Origin: an uncultured bacterium
GTDB taxonomy: Bacteria > Bacteroidota > Ignavibacteria > Kapaibacteriales > UBA2268
Reading direction: 5' to 3'
Assembly (NCBI GenBank): GCA_937875295.1
Contig: CALLXS010000073.1
Location: 1 to 30,798 of the forward strand
Length of the DNA stretch: 30,798 nucleotides
The number at the start of each line of letters is the position of its first letter. Position 1 is the stretch's first letter. Under the pieces are notes generated by a model. It saw only the letters and a program-made list of their open reading frames with translations, searched no databases and had not been told where the DNA came from. This document shows, in pieces, positions 24,558-30,798 of the stretch. The translations under genes were made by a program, and so were the position numbers.

Positions 24558-25988
24558 TTATTTCGCTAATATAACGAATTGAGTACGTCTATTTTTTGCA
24601 CGTCCTTCTTCAGTATCATTATTTGCAATTGGTCGAGTGAGACCAAAACCACGAGTCCTAATTCTACTTTCATCAATTCCTCGACTCACTATAGCTTCTT
24701 TTACAGCATTTGCACGCTTTTCTGATAATACTTGGTTAAATTCTTGTGTTCCGACATTATCTGTATGTCCTTGAATTTCAATTTTTAACTTAGGTCTACT
24801 CATCATTTGGTCTACTAATTCATCAATTACAGGCAAAGATTCAGGTTTTATATCCCATTTTGCGAAATCGAAATTGATTGGAATCACAAATTCATCACCC
24901 GGATCTCTCCAGAAATCTGAAACGTCATATTCACCTTGAGCAATTAAATTTGAATCAAGTCCTGGCACAGTCAAGTGTGAAAATACATAGTGCATTCCAT
25001 AATATTTTGGAGGAACGTAATCAATTAAATAGAAATTACGAAGACTCATATAAATATCTCTAAAAATAGCTGTTAGCTCTTCTTTTGTATAAGCTTTGTA
25101 GAACTTTCCGCCGGTATACTTTGCAATTTCCCTTAAATCGCTATCTTTTGAATATCCAAAAGCGACACAAAATATATGTATTTTTTGTTGTTTAGCTTTT
25201 TTAATAATATCGCCTATTTCTCTTTTAGAGAAATTTTCATCTCCATCGGTAAATAAAGCCATTACTCTGGGTACTTCATTCGATGTAAATTCAAATAGAT
25301 CCATACTCTTAAAGATAGATTCATTTACAGAAGAATACCTACCTAAGCCTTTATTACGATAATTCTTTAATTTCTCTAAAATCTCATCTGTGTTGATATT
25401 TAAAGTAGAGATTACTTCGTAATTTTCGTTAAAACCTGTAATAGCTAATTTGTCATACTTAAATTTCATAGAAGTAAAGAGTTCTGCACCATCCATTATT
25501 GTATTATATACCCCACTCATTGAGCCGCTATTATCAAGATTTAGAACTATATTATAAGGAATAGAATCATTAGCCCCAAATTCCCTTACAGAGAATTGAG
25601 GAATATTTACCATTTTCTTATTGTAAATTTTGCCAAGACCTTCATCTATTTTAGTGAAGTACTTTACATCTTTATTTTTAATATATGGTTCTGCCATACT
25701 ATTAATAAAATGCCCAAGAGAATCATACACTCTTGCATAAATTTTAATATTATCGGGATATTTATCTGTCTCGATTCGCCAAATATCATATATTAACTTA
25801 GTTATATCTGCAGAATCAATCGGAATGCTCGATGTTATATAATTTTTTGAAGTAGAGTCTTCGAGGTCAATAAATTGCTTTTGCAAATCAAATTCTGTAA
25901 GTTCTCTGGAATGAGAACAACCTGAAAATTGCAAACTCAAACTAATTATGATAAATATTGCTGAAAATAAAAATATTGGATATTTCAT
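24558..25988 (-). CDS. Lipoprotein with VWA domain and OmpA peptidoglycan-binding domain
   Basis: 476 residues. A lipoprotein signal ends in LQFSGC (Cys24). A von Willebrand A domain (about 145-325) carries the metal site DNSGSMSG (152-159) and FTDGDE. The C-terminal OmpA-like domain (about 375-476) has EIQGHTDNVGTQEFNQVLSEKRANAV ... RGFGLTRPIANNDTEEGRAKNRR, the peptidoglycan-binding signature. It probably tethers an outer- or inner-membrane lipoprotein to the cell wall, with the VWA domain binding a partner through a divalent cation. The partner is unknown. It has its own promoter region and a shared terminator with the convergent gene. Confidence 0.9.
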   Translation of the reverse strand: MKYPIFLFSAIFIIISLSLQFSGCSHSRELTEFDLQKQFIDLEDSTSKNYITSSIPIDSADITKLIYDIWRIETDKYPDNIKIYARVYDSLGHFINSMAEPYIKNKDVKYFTKIDEGLGKIYNKKMVNIPQFSVREFGANDSIPYNIVLNLDNSGSMSGVYNTIMDGAELFTSMKFKYDKLAITGFNENYEVISTLNINTDEILEKLKNYRNKGLGRYSSVNESIFKSMDLFEFTSNEVPRVMALFTDGDENFSKREIGDIIKKAKQQKIHIFCVAFGYSKDSDLREIAKYTGGKFYKAYTKEELTAIFRDIYMSLRNFYLIDYVPPKYYGMHYVFSHLTVPGLDSNLIAQGEYDVSDFWRDPGDEFVIPINFDFAKWDIKPESLPVIDELVDQMMSRPKLKIEIQGHTDNVGTQEFNQVLSEKRANAVKEAIVSRGIDESRIRTRGFGLTRPIANNDTEEGRAKNRRTQFVILAK

Positions 25989-26052
25989 TTAATTTATAAT
26001 TAATCAATTATTTCTTAAATCTTGTCATTAAAAGAACTCTAAAATATGTAAA

Positions 26053-26100
26053 TTATTTCTTTTTTTTAGGAAAAATTATTATTTTTTTACTTTTTGCCAT
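26053..26100 (-). CDS. Doubtful 15-residue basic peptide ORF
   Basis: ATG (26100-26098) to TAA (26055-26053) encodes MAKSKKIIIFPKKKK. GGA lies 4 nt before the ATG. It sits in the divergent gap between the VWA-OmpA lipoprotein and PspC genes. The composition (Lys-rich, one hydrophobic core) is peptide-like, but A-runs in AT-rich DNA give Lys codons by default, so it is most likely chance. Confidence 0.1.
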   Translation of the reverse strand: MAKSKKIIIFPKKKK

Positions 26101-26206
26101 AATATCCAACTTAATTATCTTTAATTTCTTTATCTTGAAACCTTTATTTTTAGTATTCGTAAAAAAAAGTAATAATTGATTAATATAATTTAACTTAAGT
26201 ATTAAT

Positions 26207-26713
26207 ATGAATAACAAACTTTACCGTTCTTCAATCCATAAAGTATTTGCTGGAGTTTGTGGTGGCTTAGCAGAATACTTTGATATTGACCCAATATTCA
26301 TAAGAGCTTTATTCATTTTTCTTTTTATAACTGGTGGCGCTGGCTTTTTAATTTATATTATTTTATGGATATTAGTTCCTAAAAAACCAATTGTATTCTC
26401 TGAAAGGCATGCATTTAATAATTCAAATTATTATTCAGACCCTTTTAATACTACTAATTATGAAAATTTTTATAATACAACAAGTGATAATGAAACTTTA
26501 AATCGCGCTGAAGAAATACTTTCAAAACAAGAACTTGAAAAGCGTAAAAGCAATTTTGGTATTATTTTAATTGCACTTGGGGTATTATTATTTTTAATTA
26601 ATTATTTCCCTCATATTTCATTTTCAATTTGGGCTCCAATTTTATTAATTGCTATTGGTGTATATAAACTATATAAAAATAAATATAAAAAGAAACAAGA
26701 GAAAATTTATTAA
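26207..26713 (+). CDS. PspC-domain membrane protein
   Basis: 168 residues. The N-terminal 60 residues are a PspC domain: LYRSSIHKVFAGVCGGLAEYF (5-25), DIDPIFIRALFIFLF and a transmembrane segment ending LWILVPKK. A polar Asn/Tyr/Thr-rich linker (about 65-105) follows, then two more membrane segments (FGIILIALGVLLFLINYF; APILLIAIGVYKLY) like the small LiaF/DUF5668 transmembrane module. PspC proteins sense or respond to envelope stress. The next gene starts 36 nt later on the same strand and carries a matching LiaF-like module, which argues for a functional pair. Confidence 0.88.
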   Translation: MNNKLYRSSIHKVFAGVCGGLAEYFDIDPIFIRALFIFLFITGGAGFLIYIILWILVPKKPIVFSERHAFNNSNYYSDPFNTTNYENFYNTTSDNETLNRAEEILSKQELEKRKSNFGIILIALGVLLFLINYFPHISFSIWAPILLIAIGVYKLYKNKYKKKQEKIY

Positions 26714-26749
26714 TTTCAATTTTAACTTATTTCTCCTATCACGTATAAA

Positions 26750-27679
26750 ATGAATAATAATATAACTAACAATAAATATCGTTATTCCCCCATATTTTGG
26801 GGGAGTTTCTTTATTTCATTAGGAATTGGATTGTTGCTTTTGCAATTAATTGAATTTCCAATTAATTTGATGTCATTTTCGACTGCTTTTGCTATTACTC
26901 TTCTTTTGCTCGGGCTTTCTTTTCTTAAATTTAGCAAATTAACTAAGCAAATCCTAATTGGCTTAGTCGGAGTAATGCTTTCATTTATAATTATAATGCT
27001 AATTAGTTCTATAAAATTCTCTTTTTCAACCTTTATTCAAAAGTTTTCACAAGAATTTGATAATAAAACTGAATATGAAAGTAGCTTTTCTAATGGTGAT
27101 ACTTATCAAAAATCTACATTAAATTTAAATGGTTCTTTGATGGATATTGATATTTCAGATATCACTACAAGAGGCTTTAATATGAATTTTACAAACTATG
27201 AAGCTTTTAAAATTAATTATGATTCATTGACATACTCTTATGATGTGCAAGGTGAAAGCAAAGGACTTTCACAAAATCTATCCTACTCAATAGGTAAAAT
27301 TCAATTAAGCGATAGCACTAATTGGAATATTAAATCAAATATTTCTTCATCTAAAATAAAAGGAGATTTCAAAAATATTAAAATTTCAAGTGTATTTTTA
27401 ACATCTACAGAATCAAATATTGAATTTGTATTTGGAACAAAATCTCCTCAAGTTGACTTATTAATCGAATCTGAAAAATCAGATTTATCAATTAAAGTAC
27501 CATATAATGCTTACTGCGAGCTTACAAGTAATATCCCAATGAATGACTTTTCGATCGAGGACTTTAAGCAAATTTATTCCGGATTTTATACTCTTGGAGA
27601 TTCAACAAATAGCACTGCAAAAATAAAAATCACATTAACAGGTAATGTGTCAGACTTGATAATTTCTAGAAATCGGTAA
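26750..27679 (+). CDS. LiaF-like membrane protein with exported beta domain
   Basis: 309 residues. The first ~95 residues hold four hydrophobic segments (from FWGSFFISLGIGLLLLQ to VMLSFIIIMLISSI), the LiaF/DUF5668-type membrane module. Residues ~115-309 form a repeated beta-strand domain of the LiaF C-terminal or 'toast-rack' type (KSTLNLNGSLMDIDISDITT ... NISSSKIKGDFKNIKISSVF ... SDLSIKVPYNAYCELTS). Related proteins restrain or sense envelope-stress signalling. It follows the PspC gene by 36 nt and converges on lptB with only a 17-bp gap. The family call is by architecture, and the partner sensor kinase is not nearby. Confidence 0.75.
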   Translation: MNNNITNNKYRYSPIFWGSFFISLGIGLLLLQLIEFPINLMSFSTAFAITLLLLGLSFLKFSKLTKQILIGLVGVMLSFIIIMLISSIKFSFSTFIQKFSQEFDNKTEYESSFSNGDTYQKSTLNLNGSLMDIDISDITTRGFNMNFTNYEAFKINYDSLTYSYDVQGESKGLSQNLSYSIGKIQLSDSTNWNIKSNISSSKIKGDFKNIKISSVFLTSTESNIEFVFGTKSPQVDLLIESEKSDLSIKVPYNAYCELTSNIPMNDFSIEDFKQIYSGFYTLGDSTNSTAKIKITLTGNVSDLIISRNR

Positions 27680-27696
27680 TTATAAAATAGAAATTT

Positions 27697-28449
27697 TTAG
27701 TTTATACCTTCATATCTCTCCAAAGTAAAGGTCTCCCCTAAATACCTTTTCCTTACTTCTGGATTGTCTGCAATTTCTTCAGCTGTACCGCTAGTATAAA
27801 TATTTCCATCTATTAATATATAAGCTCTATCTGTAATTGAAAGAGTTTCATGAACATTATGGTCTGTAATTAAAATTCCAATTCCTTTACTTTTTAATTT
27901 ATGAATAATGTGCATAATATCTTCCACTGCAATTGGATCTATACCAGCAAAAGGTTCGTCAAGGAGGATAAATTTAGGATTAGAAGCTAAAGTACGAGCA
28001 ATTTCGCATCTACGTCTCTCACCACCTGATAGCATAAAACCTTTACTCTTTCTAATATGGCCAATTCCAAAATCATTCAAAAGTTCTTCGAGCCTATCTT
28101 TTCTCTGAGTACGATTCATTTTTTGTAATTGCAAAATTGCCATAATATTATTTTCAACTGTCATTTTTTTGAAAATTGATGGTTCTTGCGGTAAATAGCT
28201 AATTCCAAGTCTTGCTCTTTGGTACATTGCCTTTGAAGTAATATTTTTATCATTAAAATATACATTACCGGAATTAGGCTGCACCATCCCTACTATCATA
28301 TAAAAAGAAGTTGTTTTCCCGGCACCATTCGGTCCTAGCAAACCGACAATTTCACCCTGCTGTACAGCAATACTTACACCCTTTACTACAGTTCTTTGTT
28401 TATATTTTTTTACTAATTCTTTACTTGTCAAAATGCTTAATTCATCCAT
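27697..28449 (-). CDS. lptB: LPS export ABC transporter ATPase LptB
   Basis: 250 residues, a complete ABC ATPase: Walker A GPNGAGKTT (39-47), Q-loop YLPQEPSIFKKMTV (85-98), signature LSGGE (140-144), Walker B ILLDEP (161-166) and switch His in ITDHNVHE. YLPQEPSIF and DEPFAGIDPIAV are the LptB signatures. It powers extraction of LPS from the inner membrane through LptFG and the periplasmic bridge. Its ATG follows the TAA of the upstream Deg protease with no intervening base, which suggests coupled translation. No lptA/lptC is in the window. Confidence 0.95.
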   Translation of the reverse strand: MDELSILTSKELVKKYKQRTVVKGVSIAVQQGEIVGLLGPNGAGKTTSFYMIVGMVQPNSGNVYFNDKNITSKAMYQRARLGISYLPQEPSIFKKMTVENNIMAILQLQKMNRTQRKDRLEELLNDFGIGHIRKSKGFMLSGGERRRCEIARTLASNPKFILLDEPFAGIDPIAVEDIMHIIHKLKSKGIGILITDHNVHETLSITDRAYILIDGNIYTSGTAEEIADNPEVRKRYLGETFTLERYEGIN

Positions 28450-29556
28450 TTATTTTCTTTCTTTAAGAGTGTAAGTTAAATTAATTCTATCTTTATCTCG
28501 CAAAATTAAGAAATTATATTTATTTCCAACTTCTCCATCAAAAATACTGAGGTAAAAATCATCAGTTTTTCTAATTTTCTTATTATCAATTTCTAAAATT
28601 ACATCTCCCGGTTCTATTCCTGCAGCATCAGCGCTCGAACCATTGTATGTGCGAGTTACAATTAAACCATAATCGACATTTATATTATATCTTTTTGCAA
28701 TTCTTTCGTTTAATTGTTGAGCTTCTAATCCAATAGAATAATTTCTATTAATTTTTTTATCTTTTCTTAATTTATCTGAAATTTGTTGCAATCTATCACT
28801 TGGAATTGCCCAACCAATTCCTATACTACCGGCTCCAGCACGGTTAGTCGCAGTAGAGAAAATTACAGTATTCATTCCAATTAATTCTCCATTTGCATTT
28901 ACTAATGGACCTCCTGAATTTCCCGAACTAATTGCTGCATCAGTTTGAATCATTCCTTTAAATACATTTTCTTCCTGCACGAAATCCAATCCAGTATTAG
29001 AAACTACTCCTACTGTTACTGTCGGTTTAGAATTAATATCAAATAAACCAAAAGGATTACCAAAAGCAATAGCCCATTCCCCTATAAGCACATCTTTTGA
29101 TTTAGCAAATTTGATATATGGTAATTTAGTATCTACATCAATTTTTAGAAGTGCAATATCAGTAGTTTTGTCTGCACCGATAATTTTAGCATCATATTTT
29201 TCTCCTCCACTCATCGTTACAGTTATTTTAGAGGCTTGCCCAGCCACATGATAATTTGTTAGAATATATCCATCATTTGAAATAATAAATCCTGAGCCTA
29301 ACCCTTCAACCACTCTATTGCCACCACCATTTCCAAACATATCACTAAAGAAATCGTAAAATGGATCATTGAAAGAAGAATATTGAATTATTTCCTCGAC
29401 ATTTATCCCAACTACAGTTGGACTTACTTTTTCTACTGCTGTAGTAATTGCATTACTTCGAGATTTATCAATTGACATTTGAGAATATAATAAATTTATA
29501 TTTACAAATAGCATGCATACAATTAAAGTTTTTATAGACATTGAATTATACTTCAT
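28450..29556 (-). CDS. Periplasmic HtrA/Deg-type serine protease
   Basis: 368 residues. Signal peptide (KTLIVCMLFVNINLLYSQ). Trypsin-like domain (about 35-255) with the full triad: His103 (TNYHVAG), Asp133 (TTDIALLKID) and Ser214 (SSGNSGGPLVN). One PDZ domain (about 265-365, with GLIVTRTYNGSSADAAGIEPGDVI). One PDZ and this length are nearer DegS or HtrA-like short forms than two-PDZ DegP. It probably degrades or senses misfolded envelope proteins. It is in one unit with lptB, so protease and LPS export may be co-expressed. The start could be Met1 or Met6. Confidence 0.94.
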   Translation of the reverse strand: MKYNSMSIKTLIVCMLFVNINLLYSQMSIDKSRSNAITTAVEKVSPTVVGINVEEIIQYSSFNDPFYDFFSDMFGNGGGNRVVEGLGSGFIISNDGYILTNYHVAGQASKITVTMSGGEKYDAKIIGADKTTDIALLKIDVDTKLPYIKFAKSKDVLIGEWAIAFGNPFGLFDINSKPTVTVGVVSNTGLDFVQEENVFKGMIQTDAAISSGNSGGPLVNANGELIGMNTVIFSTATNRAGAGSIGIGWAIPSDRLQQISDKLRKDKKINRNYSIGLEAQQLNERIAKRYNINVDYGLIVTRTYNGSSADAAGIEPGDVILEIDNKKIRKTDDFYLSIFDGEVGNKYNFLILRDKDRINLTYTLKERK

Positions 29557-29863
29557 TTAAACTAATACCTGATTATTCTTAATATGTTTTAAATAAATAT
29601 AGACGTGAAAAAATGTATTTGGTTTTTATTTATTATTAATTTAACATCTAAATATATAATTAGATTTTGATAATTTAAAAAAATTAGTTAATCGCTTTAT
29701 TAAAAGTATAAACAACAAAAAAGTGATAAAGAAATTATATTTGATATTTCATTATTGCTAATTATGTATTAATTCTGTTAATAATTTTTTTTGAAATCTT
29801 AATTTAATAATAATTTTTTAATATTTATCTCGTCTTGTTAGAAATTATTTTAATAATTAAACA
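29557..29863. other. 307-bp divergent intergenic region
   Basis: AT-rich gap between the divergent Deg protease and ZIP transporter genes. A TATATTTG box (29736-29743, plus strand) matches the -7 consensus but lies about 120 nt from the ZIP start and has no -33 partner. No hairpin, RNA gene or repeat stood out. Confidence 0.5.
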
Positions 29864-30697
29864 TTGTATAATTTGGATCAGCAAGTACTTATAGCATTTC
29901 TACTCACACTCTTTGCTGGACTATCTACTGGGATTGGAAGCGCTATTGCTTTGCTCTCAAAAAGAACAAATAAATCTTTCCTCTCTGTTTCTCTTGGGCT
30001 TTCTGCCGGTGTGATGATTTATGTTTCATTTGTAGAGCTATTGCCAAGTGCAATTAGCACTTTCACTAAAATACATTCTCCAACAGAAGCAAACCTATAT
30101 GCTACTATTTCATTTTTTGTTGGTATTGTAATTATAATGATAATTGATAAATTGGTCCCTGAGCAAGAAAATCCTCATGAAATGAAACGAATTGAGGATA
30201 TGAACAATGAAAATACCAGTATAAAAGAAAATGAGAACTTAAATAATCCTAAATTAATGCGTGTAGGAGTTATGACAGCATTATTAATTGCCATTCATAA
30301 TTTCCCAGAGGGTATGGTTACTTTTATTTCAGGATTGGAAAATATAACAATTGCATTACCTATTGCCATCGCTATTGCTATTCATAATATTCCGGAGGGT
30401 ATCTCTGTGTCTGTCCCAATTTATTTCGCGACAGGCAGCAAGAAAAAAGCCTTTTGGTTATCTTTTACTTCTGGTTTGGCAGAACCAATTGGGGCAATAA
30501 TTGCTTATTTTATTTTAGCACCATTTCTCAATGATAATATCTATGGAATAATTTATGGCATTATTTCTGGAATTATGGTATATATTTCATTAGACGAATT
30601 GCTTCCTGCAGCTGAAGAATATGGCGAACATCATCTTGCTATTTATGGTCTAATTGCTGGTATGGCAATTATGGCAATTAGTCTAATTTTATTATAA
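29864..30697 (+). CDS. ZIP-family metal transporter, ZupT-like
   Basis: 277 residues, about eight membrane segments. The ZIP metal-site motifs are complete: HNFPEGM (about 146-152) and HNIPEGISVSV (about 172-182) on neighbouring helices. N-terminal GLSTGIGSAIALL and SLGLSAGVMIYVSFVELLP, and later SGLAEPIGAIIAY, match ZupT, which imports Zn2+ and other divalent cations. A hydrophilic loop (about 100-130) separates the halves. No ATG is available before about residue 50, and an in-frame stop lies at 29858-29860. The start must therefore be a TTG, at 29864 or 29873. The gene is the last complete one in the window. Confidence 0.93.
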   Translation: MYNLDQQVLIAFLLTLFAGLSTGIGSAIALLSKRTNKSFLSVSLGLSAGVMIYVSFVELLPSAISTFTKIHSPTEANLYATISFFVGIVIIMIIDKLVPEQENPHEMKRIEDMNNENTSIKENENLNNPKLMRVGVMTALLIAIHNFPEGMVTFISGLENITIALPIAIAIAIHNIPEGISVSVPIYFATGSKKKAFWLSFTSGLAEPIGAIIAYFILAPFLNDNIYGIIYGIISGIMVYISLDELLPAAEEYGEHHLAIYGLIAGMAIMAISLILL

Positions 30698-30798
30698 AAT
30701 AATTTTACCTATTTAGCAAATTAATGAAGCTAAAATATATGTTACATATGAGGACTATTATAATTTGGAAAGCTTTTCGACACTTGATGGTGAATTGT

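Noticed and set aside
30698..30798. Possible start of another gene at the right edge (ATG at 30724)
   Set aside because: Only 25 codons fit before the edge, all three frames and the opposite strand give short open stretches, and none has a clear ribosome-binding site or family motif.
1..30798. CRISPR array, insertion sequence, prophage, integrase or toxin-antitoxin module
   Set aside because: No regularly spaced repeats, transposase motifs, phage genes or small gene pairs of those kinds were found. The region reads as ordinary chromosome.

Overview
The window is about 30.8 kb of very AT-rich bacterial DNA (about 30% G+C by eye). Several things point to the Bacteroidota/Chlorobiota (FCB) side of the tree. 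Three secreted proteins end in a type IX secretion (T9SS) sorting domain. Upstream regions carry the Bacteroidota-type promoter TTTG-N19-23-TAnnTTTG, in two cases with a 20-nt spacer and full matches. The two-gene ATP-citrate lyase and the split glycine decarboxylase (gcvPA) fit a Chlorobiota/Ignavibacteria/Kapabacteria-like lineage better than classical Bacteroidetes, but the exact lineage cannot be fixed from sequence reading alone.

Layout. 1-2468 (minus): the N-terminal part of a secreted propeller-like protein cut by the window edge, an FtsB/DivIC-like division protein, and gcvPA. 2927-6729 (minus): a 743-aa T9SS cargo, purE, and a small T9SS cargo. 6841-7362 (plus): a TlpA-like thioredoxin. 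7460-9202 (minus): an HMG-CoA-lyase-type aldolase followed by a YdfG-like dehydrogenase. 9450-11360 (plus): clpX and a small lipoprotein. 11444-12985 (minus): a divergent glutamine synthetase. 13298-17328 (minus): a two-gene ATP-citrate lyase operon with an enlarged, divergent large subunit. 17593-19797 (minus): a BNR/YCF48-like T9SS cargo, with a decayed copy of its own C-terminal domain just upstream. 20035-21050 (minus): tRNA-Leu(CAG)-nuoA-nuoB, closed by a terminator after nuoB. 21178-22557 (minus): an MFS transporter resembling eukaryotic MFSD1. 22778-24508 (plus): a DEDDh exonuclease/UvrC-N fusion. 24558-25988 (minus): a VWA-OmpA lipoprotein. 26207-27679 (plus): a PspC and LiaF-like membrane pair. 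27697-29556 (minus): a periplasmic HtrA/Deg protease and lptB, directly abutting. 29864-30697 (plus): a ZIP metal transporter.

Most of the window is housekeeping and envelope biology: cell division, proteostasis (ClpX, Deg), LPS export, envelope stress and T9SS cargo, plus central carbon and nitrogen metabolism (ATP-citrate lyase, complex I, glutamine synthetase, glycine cleavage, PurE). Nearly every transcription unit ends in a clear hairpin. I see no insertion sequence, prophage, CRISPR array, rRNA or obvious defence island. The points most worth following up are the enlarged ATP-citrate lyase large subunit with a mosaic active site, the sorting-domain relic at 19808-19970, the palindrome where a -33 box would be at the MFSD1-like gene, and the nuoAB pair cut off from the rest of complex I.
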